Part shown: positions 44,652-52,920 of the stretch, piece by piece
Position numbering within the stretch: the first letter of the stretch is position 1
Layout: every line of letters begins with the position of its first letter
Virus record (IMG/VR): IMGVR_UViG_3300007276_000045
Location: 1 to 64,000 of that record
Reading direction: 5' to 3' (one strand)
Length of the DNA: 64,000 nucleotides
Origin: a virus
Notes under the pieces: model-generated
Database searches by the model: none
Seen by the model: the letters and a program-made list of their open reading frames with translations, nothing else
Told to the model about the DNA's origin: nothing
Program-made: the position numbers and the translations under genes

Positions 44652-47035
44652 TAGTCTCTACCTGCTGGTTGACCTAAGGGGGATGAATTGTCCATTGTTT
44701 CCTGAACTTGCTGTACCCTTCGGTTATGGAGTCGCGTCTGCTCACCACCGTTTTCATAAATATCTACTAGGATCTCATTCATCTTCTGTTGCTCGCGAAT
44801 CTGCTCCCGCAACATCCGCGCCACTTCTCTTTGAGGTTGACGGCCATCGTCTTTGAATCGCTGTGCCTTCGCTCGGGTTTCCTCGATTTCTTTAGGGTCG
44901 GTGTATCTAGTGTCTGTGCGGTAGTCCGTCTTCATCTTTGGCTGATTTGAACCTAGCTCGGCACTTCCAGCAAAAGGCACAGAGATCTTTGGCTTCGATA
45001 CCGCCTTAGAAGCCTTAGAAGCCGCAGAAACCTTAGCTAGTTTCGTAATATCACCCGCTTTAAGTTGCCCTAATGAGGGGCCTAAGGAGGATACTGCCTC
45101 CGATAGAATGCTAAAGCTTTTCGCTAGCTCAACTAGTGCAGGAGCGTGCTTGCCTAGTTGGATAAGTTTATCAAGAGGATTATTTCCTCCCGTAAAGAAA
45201 CCTACAATACCTCCAACAAGACTTCCAACAGTTAATGCAGCGAAGCCTGCGGACAAAGCAATTAAAGAAAGTCCTAACAAAGTGATCTGTAACGGACTAA
45301 TACTACTCATCCTCTTTAGGGCTTTTGAGAACTGCTCCATTGGTGGTCCTGCTAGACTTAAAGCGTAAGCTAGGGGGATAAGTGCAACACCTAGTGCTGC
45401 GATTCCAAGGACTCCAGCAGCAAATGCTACCCCACCAACGCCCGTACCAAGTAACATACCTAAACCAAAGGCAGCGGCACTGAAGATAACTAATGCGCCA
45501 GCTAAGAGCAGGATACTACCGATCCCTACTCCCTTAACCATATTTAAAGCTTTTCCAAAACCCATTAAACCTAAGGAAAGTCCTCCAATAGCAAGAACTC
45601 CCATTAGAACTTTCGGGTTGCCAAAAGCAGCGACTCCCTTGGCTATCCCTTTAAGCACTCCACCAATGCCCTTTCCAATACCCTTACCTAAACCTTTTAC
45701 ACCTTTCCCTATTCCGGCCAAACCTTTTCCAATGCCACCGCCCATTGCGCCACCACCACTTGCTGCACCTGCCGCTCCACTCGCAGCACCTTGTGCAACT
45801 CTGGCTACGCCTCGCGCTATCACTAAGGCTTTAAAAGCAATAAATGCTGCGGTAAGAGCAACAATAGCTTTGGTGGCTGTAAGAAGGATTGGATTGTTTA
45901 GAATAACACCAGTAACCGCTGTTAGACCTTGGACAACTTTGGTCATTGCCCACTGGAGAGGAGAAAATACTGTGCTGTAAAAGTTATCTAACGTGTTGTT
46001 AAACTCTTCTTTAATTCTCTTCTCTTCTGCTACGCTCTGCAAGTACTCTCCAACACTCTTATTCTGAGCCTTCGCTTGAATCACTAACTGGTCGTATGTC
46101 TGCGCGGATTTAGCCATCGCTGGTCCGAGAGCGTCTTCTACGGCTTTGTATGCAATAGCGGGGTCTCCAGTTCCTGCGAGATAAGACTCATACATTCTAC
46201 TGGCTTCCGCTCCAGCAGCCTCAACCATTCGTAATGCATTTTTAGTAGTATCACCTTCTTTATTTAGAAGAGCATTTCGCTCATTCATTACGCCTAGCTG
46301 GCTTGCTAAAACTGCTCCCTCAGCAGATGTGAAAGCGGTCATTACATCTGCTGCCATATCACCTGCTTCTTGACCAAGAGCGGCACCTAGTCTGGCTGTA
46401 GCCTCGGCAATTTCGGGTGCGATACCGAGAATTTTGTACATGGGCATGGCTTTATCCAACCCTTTAATAGTACTCATAAGCTCATCGGTGGTCATGCCGT
46501 AGTTCTGGCTCATGGTCATGATCGTTTTCCCAAGCTTGCCTTGCTGCTCCGAGGAAATACCAACACCGAAGCCAAGCTCACCCATTTGTTTCAAAAGCTT
46601 CTTAGAATCACCGCCCGTTAACTTTGTGTATAGAGCAAGCTTATCCATTCCCTTTGAGTTAACCTCAATACCTGCTGCAAACTTCTCCCCTTGGATCTCA
46701 TACATATTTGAGAACCCAGTAAGCTTACCAGCTAAATCATTGTTTGACTGTGCCTGTCTTTCTACAATCTTATTAAGATTAAGACCCCTAGAAAGACCTT
46801 TCTTCTGGAGATCAAAAGATTGTTTAATTGCTGCCTCAACAGCCGCAGACCCCTTCTTGACGGCCCCTTCAACGCTGGGAAAACCCTTCCTAAGATTTTT
46901 AGCGGATCTGTCTAGAACGCCAAGATTCTTATCATCATTATCCTTCTTCTCTTTGTCATTTTGCTCCTGACGATCATTTTGGCGTGCTAACTCGCTCAGA
47001 ATGTCTGCCAAGATGTCTTTTGTTGAATCAGCCAT
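44651..47035 (-). CDS. Tape measure protein
   Basis: 794 residues. Helical N-terminal half with long amphipathic stretches (LGKTIMTMSQNYGMTTDELMSTIKGL; AEATARLGAALGQEAGDMAADVMTAF). The centre has Gly/Lys repeats (GKGLAGIGKGVKGLGKGIGKGIGG), and several hydrophobic segments at about 395-420, 490-590 and 610-650 could insert into the host membrane. The C-terminus is charged. These are tape-measure hallmarks. It sets tail length and is released at ejection. It lies immediately upstream of baseplate genes, as T4 gp29 does functionally. Confidence 0.8.
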   Translation of the reverse strand: MADSTKDILADILSELARQNDRQEQNDKEKKDNDDKNLGVLDRSAKNLRKGFPSVEGAVKKGSAAVEAAIKQSFDLQKKGLSRGLNLNKIVERQAQSNNDLAGKLTGFSNMYEIQGEKFAAGIEVNSKGMDKLALYTKLTGGDSKKLLKQMGELGFGVGISSEQQGKLGKTIMTMSQNYGMTTDELMSTIKGLDKAMPMYKILGIAPEIAEATARLGAALGQEAGDMAADVMTAFTSAEGAVLASQLGVMNERNALLNKEGDTTKNALRMVEAAGAEASRMYESYLAGTGDPAIAYKAVEDALGPAMAKSAQTYDQLVIQAKAQNKSVGEYLQSVAEEKRIKEEFNNTLDNFYSTVFSPLQWAMTKVVQGLTAVTGVILNNPILLTATKAIVALTAAFIAFKALVIARGVARVAQGAASGAAGAASGGGAMGGGIGKGLAGIGKGVKGLGKGIGKGIGGVLKGIAKGVAAFGNPKVLMGVLAIGGLSLGLMGFGKALNMVKGVGIGSILLLAGALVIFSAAAFGLGMLLGTGVGGVAFAAGVLGIAALGVALIPLAYALSLAGPPMEQFSKALKRMSSISPLQITLLGLSLIALSAGFAALTVGSLVGGIVGFFTGGNNPLDKLIQLGKHAPALVELAKSFSILSEAVSSLGPSLGQLKAGDITKLAKVSAASKASKAVSKPKISVPFAGSAELGSNQPKMKTDYRTDTRYTDPKEIEETRAKAQRFKDDGRQPQREVARMLREQIREQQKMNEILVDIYENGGEQTRLHNRRVQQVQETMDNSSPLGQPAGRD

Positions 47036-47451
47036 TATTTAAGAAAAACTTTGTATATCTCTTTCATCTGTTCGAGCTTATAGGTACGATAGCTGTCGAT
47101 ACCTAGTAGCTTAATCAGACTCTTTTTAATCTTACCATAGTAAGATGCAACTCGTCTCTTCTTATATAGGTTATCTACGATAGCATTCACTACATCCTCA
47201 GAATTACCATCTAATTTAAAACAACTGACAAGTTTTCCTGATAATCCCGGAAAAACTCCATCTCCTCTTCTATTCTTAATTATAAGGATAACACGCTGGG
47301 ACTGACTACCGGGACCAACCCCTAGAAAGTATCTAAAGACTAATAAATCTCCCGGAGTTATCCTACTGGCACTAGCAGGCATAGGCTGGAGAATCTTCGG
47401 TCCTCCAACTACTCCTAAAAATTCCTTGGTTTCTTTTGAAAAACGTGGCAT
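47035..47451 (-). CDS. Hypothetical structural-type protein upstream of the tape measure (138 aa)
   Basis: 138 residues. ITPGDLLVFRYFLGVGPGSQSQRVILIIKNRRGDGVFPGLSGKLVSCFKLD resembles a small SH3-like barrel, as seen in short virion-assembly proteins of T4-like marine phages. The C-terminal YRTYKLEQMKEIYKVFLK is an amphipathic helix. It overlaps the tape measure start by 1 nt. No symbol is assigned; a baseplate-assembly function is context inference. Confidence 0.6.
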   Translation of the reverse strand: MPRFSKETKEFLGVVGGPKILQPMPASASRITPGDLLVFRYFLGVGPGSQSQRVILIIKNRRGDGVFPGLSGKLVSCFKLDGNSEDVVNAIVDNLYKKRRVASYYGKIKKSLIKLLGIDSYRTYKLEQMKEIYKVFLK

Positions 47452-47467
47452 AGTCCTGCTCTAATAC

Positions 47468-47480
47468 TATAAATTATATA
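47468..47480. promoter_or_regulatory. AT-rich divergent promoter region (TATAAATTATATA)
   Basis: The 34-nt gap between genes starting at 47451 (-) and 47486 (+) holds TATAAATTATATA. Plus has TATAAATT 10 nt from the ATG; minus has TATATAATTTATAG. It is similar to the other divergent boxes but less exact. Confidence 0.4.
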
Positions 47481-47485
47481 AGCTT

Positions 47486-47776
47486 ATGAATACTGATATT
47501 GATCTCGTTGATTTTATGGATTTACTAAACTACACTCTACACAAAGACTTCGTAGAGAAATGGAGATATAAATACTCTGAGAAGTTTATAAAGCATTTCC
47601 AGATTAAAGTTCTAGAATCACTTAACAAACAGAAGATTTTAAAGAGAAGTAGTCTATTCAATTACATGACCAAGAAGTGTAGGTACTCTCCAGACCAAGT
47701 AGAAAACTTTTTCATTTCCATAGACATTAGTATATACTCACCCCTGATCGTAAATGACAAACCGAGACAAAAATGA
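47486..47776 (+). CDS. Hypothetical small protein (96 aa)
   Basis: 96 residues, mostly helical (VDFMDLLNYTLHKDFVEKWRYKYSEKFIKHFQIKVLESLNKQKIL), followed by SLFNYMTKKCRYSPDQVENFFISIDISIYSPLI, which could be a small winged-helix-like element. The second half loosely recalls T4 gp33-type coactivators by length and by a helix-turn-helix-like spacing, but no diagnostic residues were found. It starts the mixed-strand replication block and is expressed divergently from the tape measure unit. Confidence 0.5.
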   Translation: MNTDIDLVDFMDLLNYTLHKDFVEKWRYKYSEKFIKHFQIKVLESLNKQKILKRSSLFNYMTKKCRYSPDQVENFFISIDISIYSPLIVNDKPRQK

Positions 47777-47912
47777 AATTACCCAGACCCTACTGGCTAT
47801 TCTCTTCATGGAGAACTTTCCGGGTCTTACCCGGTTGATCCTATTGGGCTGGCAGCTTTTCTTTCTAGCTGTTTTACTTCTTCTTCCGTTTGGATTTTTT
47901 GCTAGCCTTTAA
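47754..47912 (+). CDS. Possible small single-TM protein (52 aa)
   Basis: A 52-residue reading, MTNRDKNEITQTLLAIL, then a strongly hydrophobic stretch, LTRLILLGWQLFFLAVLL, ending in FFASL. It starts 22 nt inside the end of the 96-aa gene in another frame and runs 39 nt into the 3' end of the convergent nuclease gene. No clear Shine-Dalgarno site. If real it is a membrane peptide, perhaps holin-like. It could equally be a chance ORF. Confidence 0.3.
   Translation: MTNRDKNEITQTLLAILFMENFPGLTRLILLGWQLFFLAVLLLLPFGFFASL
47820..47834. terminator. Possible hairpin at a convergent junction
   Basis: CCGGGT and ACCCGG with a CTT loop form a 6-bp GC-rich stem between convergent genes. No U-tract follows on either strand. 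Confidence 0.25.
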
Positions 47913-48665
47913 GGCAGTAATCCTTTCCTCGCAGATGTGCCCAGAATTGAACTCGGGACACATAGGCTTGTAAGCACACCAGTTGCAGAACTGATTCTGC
48001 ATGGCATGGAATTGATCCTTCTTCATCTTTCGGATCTTCCAGATCTGATCAACCTTCTCCTTGATGTAGTGCTTGATCTGATTCGCGGAATACTTACAAC
48101 TGACGAAGTGGTTGGTGACGGGGTAGTAGTGTGCTACCGTGATCTTATCCAACGACACACCCAGCTTCTTATGGATGGCAAAGGCGTAGCCTTGCATTTG
48201 TCGGTCTTGATACAGGTCTAGTTCCGATAGCTCACGCTTTGAAGTCTTGTAGTCAATGATGAGGTAGCCCCCATCCTTGCCTTTGATCACTCGGTCGATA
48301 ACACCATTGAACTTGATGTCCTTCTCTTTGTCATACACAACTTCATACACCATCTCAGTAGAGACGGTCTCCTGTAAAGTTGCATTGAAGCGGAGGAAGT
48401 TCTCTAAACACGTTTTGATCTTCGGAGTATAACTTTCTGAAAACGTGTAGTCTTTTTTGGCCTGCTCGGCTATAACAAGTAGCTGATCGAGCGTGGTAGC
48501 TTGATAGCCATCCTCTAAGATTTTATGAATAAACGAGCCAAAGTGAAGAGCGTCAGTGGGAGCATCAGAAGGCTCGGGAAGACGATCAACATACCGATAA
48601 CGGTATTTGAGTTGGCAATCTTTGAAGGTTTTGGATTTTGATTCGGAAATTGTATTAATGAACAT
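47874..48665 (-). CDS. Cas4/RecB-like PD-(D/E)XK exonuclease with Fe-S cluster
   Basis: 263 residues. SESKSKTFKDCQLKYRYRYV (Cys17) opens the domain. HFGSFIHKILEDG has the conserved His, FNGVIDRVI the Asp, YLIIDYKTSK the DYK motif, and QMQGYAFA the QxxxY motif. CNWCAYKPMC supplies the three C-terminal cysteines of a Cas4-type 4Fe-4S cluster. The end is polylysine. Such enzymes resect single- or double-strand DNA in recombination. In this phage it would serve recombination-dependent replication with the UvsW-like helicase and primase nearby. The start ATG (48665) overlaps the divergent primase start. Confidence 0.88.
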   Translation of the reverse strand: MFINTISESKSKTFKDCQLKYRYRYVDRLPEPSDAPTDALHFGSFIHKILEDGYQATTLDQLLVIAEQAKKDYTFSESYTPKIKTCLENFLRFNATLQETVSTEMVYEVVYDKEKDIKFNGVIDRVIKGKDGGYLIIDYKTSKRELSELDLYQDRQMQGYAFAIHKKLGVSLDKITVAHYYPVTNHFVSCKYSANQIKHYIKEKVDQIWKIRKMKKDQFHAMQNQFCNWCAYKPMCPEFNSGHICEERITALKASKKSKRKKK

Positions 48666-49662
48666 TATAGTACCTCAGTATATTAGAGACTACCTGACGG
48701 AGAAGTTCGAAGAAAATTACAGGTTATCTTCTAGCAACGATGAGATGATCGTCCCGTCTCTTTTTGTTCCCGACGATTACAAGCGTCACATGTCCGTAAA
48801 TTTGAATACGGGGTTGTGGCAATGTTTTAAGAGCGGAAACAAGGGTAACTTTATCCAGCTTTACGCATACCTAGAAGGTATCACTTATAATAAAGCTGAG
48901 TCTGCGATCCTATTCAAAGAGCTTCTCGACGGTGAAGTATTTAGTGCTCCTAAAGAACTACCTAAGAAAAAGCATAATCCTAAGAGGCAGGAAGAGCTTG
49001 GTCTTATTCCCGTCACAGTGGATTCTTATGAATCAGAAAACAGTCTGATTCAGAAAGCTTGGGCTTTTCTGTATGAGCGTGGTCTTTTTAACCTAAATCC
49101 TGATGTGGAGTTCTCTCCCACATACTACATCGCCACTAAGGGCATCTACAGAAACCGTCTGATTATCCCCTTCGAATATAATTCGCAGATTTTTTACTTT
49201 CAGGCACGAACTTTAGCGGACGAGACACCTAAATATCTTAACGCGACTGGGGACTGGCCTAAGTCCTCCGCAGTTCTATATCCGTATGATACTGAAGCGG
49301 ATCACCTTGTGGTGTGTGAGGGACCACTAGATGCCATCTCACTACAGTTGCAGGGTGTGAATGCTACTTGCACGCTAGGTTGTTCAATTTCTGATCTTCA
49401 AGTCGAGGAATTGAAGTCTTTTGAAGGGAAGATCATCGTAGGTTACGACAACGATGCAGCGGGGAAGAAGGGGGTAAACAGGTTTGATTATCTGCGCCGT
49501 CTAAAAAGGATGGCAGACTTGCACATCTGCCATCCACCTTCGGAAGTTAAAGATTGGAACGAGGCCCATATGAAGAGTATAGGCTTAAAGCGTTTTGTCG
49601 AATTGCGTACTACGAAGTACGACTACGACTACCTTGTTGATCACCTCCTTACGACACTGTGA
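48658..49662 (+). CDS. DnaG-type DNA primase (gp61-like), without intact zinc ribbon
   Basis: 334 residues from the ATG at 48658 (MNIIVPQYIRDYL), close to T4 gp61 (342). The N-terminal domain, KRHMSVNLNTGLWQCFKSGNKGNFIQL, keeps the GLWxCFxSGxKGN loop of primase zinc-binding domains but lacks the CxxC/CxxH ligands. RNRLIIPFEYNSQIFYFQAR leads to the TOPRIM core, VVCEGPLDAISL (catalytic Glu) and VGYDNDAAGKKG (DxD). It makes primers for lagging-strand synthesis. An in-frame ATG at 48607 exists, but it would lie 59 nt inside the divergent nuclease gene, so the later start is preferred. Confidence 0.85.
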   Translation: MNIIVPQYIRDYLTEKFEENYRLSSSNDEMIVPSLFVPDDYKRHMSVNLNTGLWQCFKSGNKGNFIQLYAYLEGITYNKAESAILFKELLDGEVFSAPKELPKKKHNPKRQEELGLIPVTVDSYESENSLIQKAWAFLYERGLFNLNPDVEFSPTYYIATKGIYRNRLIIPFEYNSQIFYFQARTLADETPKYLNATGDWPKSSAVLYPYDTEADHLVVCEGPLDAISLQLQGVNATCTLGCSISDLQVEELKSFEGKIIVGYDNDAAGKKGVNRFDYLRRLKRMADLHICHPPSEVKDWNEAHMKSIGLKRFVELRTTKYDYDYLVDHLLTTL

Positions 49663-50575
49663 GGTAGTACAGCGGACTTATAATTGTCTGATTTAGCAAG
49701 GTGTATTTTACTTGCACGCTATACGTCCCTGTCAAACTTCCAAAAGTTCCGTTCGTGAAGCTGGACAACCCGTTAATTTGGGTCGTGTCCCAGTTCATGA
49801 TAATAGTATTATCTTTAGTAATAGTAGTTGTTGAGTCAGCAAACGAGGATACTGTAAAGGGACCATCAAAGTTGTGGTCTTGGTTGACCTTCTTGATCTC
49901 CATCGTTGCGCTAGTAATTACAGAGTCTTTGAAGATATTCTGAACAGTGTCAGTCATGCCTTCATTCTGAACTGTAGTCTCAGTACTTACCTTAAGATCA
50001 ATCTTCTCCCCGAGCCTAACCTTCTTATTCATTAATTTGTTAGAAGTGGTTAGCAGCAGCGGTTCCGTGAAGGCGAAGAAGGTATCTTCATGCAGGCTGA
50101 AGTGGTTTGTAATTACTTGATACTTAGATGCTGAATCTAATTTGACCGTCCAAAGGTCAACGTAGTCACCTACAGAAGAAAGGCTAGAAACGCAAAGCTC
50201 TGTGGAGGAGTTGGTATCATACCCAGAAAGGGATAAAGTCTGGTCCAGAACAACAACGTAGTCCCCCGTCCCAACTTTATAAATTCCACTAGCTGTGACA
50301 GAGGGTATGTAATTACTGCTGTCAAAGTTATCATGAGAAGTGAGGGTCTGCCCCGAAGCCCCGTATGTCATTAAGGGTGTAGAGCTAACGAGGTTCTCAC
50401 TATCGAGTACTGTATTAGGGGTTAAAGTAGAGGACTTAGTGAATAGTTGGACTGAGCTAATCTCATAAGGATCAACGTATGCCCCGTCATTTATAAAGAA
50501 GACGCGCAACCCTACTCGCTGGCTCACGTTAGGGCGATTTCCTCTATCTACGATTACTGTGTTGTTGACTTGCAC
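49649..50575 (-). CDS. Hypothetical beta-rich virion-type protein (308 aa)
   Basis: 308 residues, Ser/Thr-rich and beta-rich, without Cys pairs, membrane segments or known motifs. GTYSVQVKYTLLNQTIISPLYYLTVS at the end and GDYVVVLDQTLSLSGY in the middle read like immunoglobulin-type strands. It follows the gp26-like chaperone gene, overlaps its frameshifted extension by 32 nt, and is probably co-transcribed with it. A tail-associated protein is likely by context. The 3' end overlaps the primase gene by 14 nt. Confidence 0.6.
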   Translation of the reverse strand: MQVNNTVIVDRGNRPNVSQRVGLRVFFINDGAYVDPYEISSVQLFTKSSTLTPNTVLDSENLVSSTPLMTYGASGQTLTSHDNFDSSNYIPSVTASGIYKVGTGDYVVVLDQTLSLSGYDTNSSTELCVSSLSSVGDYVDLWTVKLDSASKYQVITNHFSLHEDTFFAFTEPLLLTTSNKLMNKKVRLGEKIDLKVSTETTVQNEGMTDTVQNIFKDSVITSATMEIKKVNQDHNFDGPFTVSSFADSTTTITKDNTIIMNWDTTQINGLSSFTNGTFGSLTGTYSVQVKYTLLNQTIISPLYYLTVS

Positions 50576-50738
50576 GCTTTTCCTCTTCTATTTCTTGGCT
50601 GAAAAACTCTAAGAACGCCGACCGATCCGCTCGGCTCATGTCCTTTACGTCCGCATAGCTGAATCTGACATGCTTCACAAGTATATAGGCTTCATGAAGC
50701 AAGTCTTTTAAATTAAAAGACTCAGCTATTTGCTCGAA
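50544..50738 (-). CDS. C-terminal extension of the gp26-like chaperone by -1 frameshift
   Basis: Directly after a run of eight T on the minus strand, the -1 frame stays open for 64 codons to a TAG at 50544, reading FEQIAESFNLKDLLHEAYIL and ending in RASQQHSNRR. The frame has no good start of its own (the only ATG is mid-frame), and the text is protein-like with a helical profile. The zero frame stops two codons beyond the slip. A shifted product would have 317 residues instead of 256. This arrangement is typical of tail assembly chaperones (P2 E/E', lambda G/GT). Confidence 0.65.
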   Translation of the reverse strand, partial: FEQIAESFNLKDLLHEAYILVKHVRFSYADVKDMSRADRSAFLEFFSQEIEEEKRASQQHSNRR

Positions 50739-51496
50739 AAAAAATCCGCTGTAATCGGTAGCTCCATACTTTCAACATGATCGCAGTATGAACAGGCAAA
50801 TCTCACATTAGTATCAATGCCATAATTCGTGCAACCTAATGCTTCCATAATAATGTGAGCATCTTTGATAGGTAATTGAGGAACTACCTTAGAGATAACA
50901 GATTTAGCATCGTATCCTCCAATGCTAACAATAAATCTCCACAAGTTATTTAGTGTGGTCTCTGAGTTAGTAAAGTATCTTTCATCTTCAACACGCGGAA
51001 TCTTAACAACTACCTCCTTTTTTAGGATAGGCAGTTGGACTTTCATGGGATTGGTAAGCTCTTCATCAGCGTAATTAACATTAAACGTGTCCAGTGCAAA
51101 CACTACATTGTTTTCCGACTTACAACTTGGGCAGTTAATAGTAACATGGTAGTTTGGTCCGTAGGAAATCTCTCGTAGCTTCATTAGCATGTAGAGTTTA
51201 TCCATCTGCAAAAGCTGTGCAATGTCAATATTGGTCACACACCTAGCCAGTAGCTTATTAATGATATCACTCCCCCCGTCTTTCTTAGACAACATGCTCT
51301 TTTCATCCGCAAAACTCATTGGGCGCATCGTAATTGGCATACTAGGGTCTTGAAGAGTGTAAAAACGGTTCTTTGAAGGAAGGTCTACCTCGATAGCATC
51401 GTTAGATGGCATCTCTTTCAAGATATCATCAATAATAGACTGGTCACCTTGGGGGAACTTCGTCTCTTTTGGATTTGGGTTGGTTGGTTCTGACAT
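50726..51496 (-). CDS. Baseplate hub assembly / tail chaperone protein (T4 gp26/gp51-type)
   Basis: 256 residues. PITMRPMSFADEKSMLSKKDGGSDIINKLLARCV and QLLQMDKLYMLMKLREISYGPNYHVTINCPSC match the T4_baseplate-type family (gp26/gp51). Two CxxC pairs (NCPSC and ACSYC) frame a zinc-ribbon-like segment before the C-terminal ITADFF. It is probably a chaperone for the tape measure or hub and not a virion part. An AGGAG site precedes the ATG, 35 nt from the divergent promoter. The C-terminal codons contain the T8 slippery run. Confidence 0.75.
   Translation of the reverse strand: MSEPTNPNPKETKFPQGDQSIIDDILKEMPSNDAIEVDLPSKNRFYTLQDPSMPITMRPMSFADEKSMLSKKDGGSDIINKLLARCVTNIDIAQLLQMDKLYMLMKLREISYGPNYHVTINCPSCKSENNVVFALDTFNVNYADEELTNPMKVQLPILKKEVVVKIPRVEDERYFTNSETTLNNLWRFIVSIGGYDAKSVISKVVPQLPIKDAHIIMEALGCTNYGIDTNVRFACSYCDHVESMELPITADFFSSK
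50737..50744 (-). promoter_or_regulatory. Slippery T8 site for -1 ribosomal frameshift
   Basis: In the zero frame the message reads GAT TTT TTT TCG, so T-TTT-TTT fits the X-XXY-YYZ heptamer exactly. The -1 frame then continues for 64 codons. Downstream, AGTCTTTTAATTTAAAAGACT forms a possible stem (AGTCTTTTA with TAAAAGACT) about 10 nt after the slip, which could stimulate shifting. Confidence 0.65.
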
Positions 51497-51530
51497 AAAA
51501 AATACTCCTACTGCGGTACACAGAGCTATT

Positions 51531-51539
51531 CTATAATAG
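51531..51539. promoter_or_regulatory. Divergent CTATAATAG promoter element
   Basis: CTATAATAG on the plus strand lies between divergent genes at 51496 (-) and 51544 (+). On plus, TATAAT ends 6 nt before the ATG of the helicase, whose start is fixed by homology. On minus, the reverse box (TATTAT) is followed by a leader with AGGAG. Confidence 0.55.
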
Positions 51540-51543
51540 TCTG

Positions 51544-52920
51544 ATGAAGATCCATATAAACACTCTAAAATCTAGGATAGAAACGGATAACCAATCTCTC
51601 CTTGATGCGTTATATAGCCTATACTCTGAAAAAACTCCCGGATACCAATATTCTCCCGCGTACAAGCGGCGACAATGGGACGGGAATATGCACTTTATCA
51701 CTAAAACAGGCACATTTAGGACTGGATTGTTAAATAAGGTGTTAGAAGACCTTGAGAAGATTGGTTGTACACCTGAGCTTTGCTATGAAAATGCACAAAA
51801 AGTGGACACTTCTACACAAAACTACGAAATTGATAACTTTTCCTACTACTCGTACCAAAAAGAGCTAATTGAAAAAGGTTTAGAGGAACAGCGCGGAATC
51901 ATAAAATCCCCTACAGGGTCTGGAAAAACACTAATTATGGCTGGATTGGTTAAAGCACTGGCTGGAAGGAAAATGGTGCTTCTTTTTAACGCAAAACAGC
52001 TACTTACACAAAGTTATGATTTTCTTACTAAAACTTGTGGGATGGATAATATTGGCCTTTGTTTTGGTGAGGGTTATATTTACGGTGATATTATGCTTTG
52101 TACTGTCCAGAGCATTGAAAAAATTCTAGACACGCACTTGGAAGAAGCCGAAGTTTTGATGGTAGATGAGTGTCATGAGTTTGGAAACGGCAAGACTACA
52201 CTAGCTGCCCTACAAGCCTTCCCTAAGGCCCTGTATCGCTTTGGGTTCACCGCAACGCCACCATCCGACAAGATACCCAAGTTGAACCTAGAGGGTGCTC
52301 TAGGGCCTGTGTGGGCCTCTGTGGAGACTGCTGGTCTTGTGGAGTCAGGAAAGCTCACTAAACCCATTATTCAACTGATTGATAGACCTTACACGGCAAG
52401 TGGGGCAGACGAAGATATGTCCTATCTTGAGGCATATGATGAGTACATTGTCTATAACGAAGATAGGAATAATATAATTAAGGATGTAGTTAATGAAATT
52501 AGAAAAAACAACAAACAATCTCGCATACTTATACTTACCAAATCACTTGATCATGGAAGAACCTTGGAGGAGTTGCTTGGAGACGGGCCAGTTCAGTTTC
52601 TACAGGGTGAAAACTCGCTCGGAGACAGGTATCAGAGTATTGCTAAGTTCCTCGGACATAAAGAATCTAGTGTCCTTATTGGCACTAAAATTCTCCAAAC
52701 AGGAATCAACATTGAGGAAATCACCCACTTCATTAACGCAAGAGGGATGAAGTCTGAAATAGCAACCCTACAGGCTCTGGGAAGAGCCTTACGCCGACAC
52801 GAATCTAAGGACAAAGTATTTGTATACGATTTCTTAGATAAAGAAAAATACCTTCGCGAGCACTCTAATGCTAGACGAAGGCACTACAAGAAAGAAGGAC
52901 ATGAGGTACGCACAATATGA
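51544..52920 (+). CDS. uvsW: UvsW-like SF2 DNA helicase
   Basis: 458 residues (T4 UvsW is 503). The N-terminal GYQYSPAYKRRQWDGNMHFI matches the UvsW entry domain (GYKFSPKFK...WDG). Helicase motifs are I SPTGSGKT, II VDECHEFG (DExH), III FTATPP, a motif-V-like IGTKILQTGINI, and VI QALGRALRR. It remodels branched DNA and R-loops and helps switch from origin- to recombination-dependent replication in T4. The N-terminal family match requires the start at 51544, so the promoter-to-ATG distance is real. Overlaps the next gene by 4 nt (ATGA). Confidence 0.93.
   Translation: MKIHINTLKSRIETDNQSLLDALYSLYSEKTPGYQYSPAYKRRQWDGNMHFITKTGTFRTGLLNKVLEDLEKIGCTPELCYENAQKVDTSTQNYEIDNFSYYSYQKELIEKGLEEQRGIIKSPTGSGKTLIMAGLVKALAGRKMVLLFNAKQLLTQSYDFLTKTCGMDNIGLCFGEGYIYGDIMLCTVQSIEKILDTHLEEAEVLMVDECHEFGNGKTTLAALQAFPKALYRFGFTATPPSDKIPKLNLEGALGPVWASVETAGLVESGKLTKPIIQLIDRPYTASGADEDMSYLEAYDEYIVYNEDRNNIIKDVVNEIRKNNKQSRILILTKSLDHGRTLEELLGDGPVQFLQGENSLGDRYQSIAKFLGHKESSVLIGTKILQTGINIEEITHFINARGMKSEIATLQALGRALRRHESKDKVFVYDFLDKEKYLREHSNARRRHYKKEGHEVRTI

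Noticed and set aside
44041-46970. Long plus-strand frames opposite the tape measure and initiator genes
   Set aside because: They mirror codon bias of the real genes and show no protein-like features or starts.
47486-47776. 96-aa protein as T4 gp33 late coactivator
   Set aside because: Length and helical nature are similar but no diagnostic segment could be identified.
48607-48657. Earlier primase start at 48607
   Set aside because: It would overlap the divergent nuclease gene by 59 nt, and the added residues do not look like a primase N-terminus.
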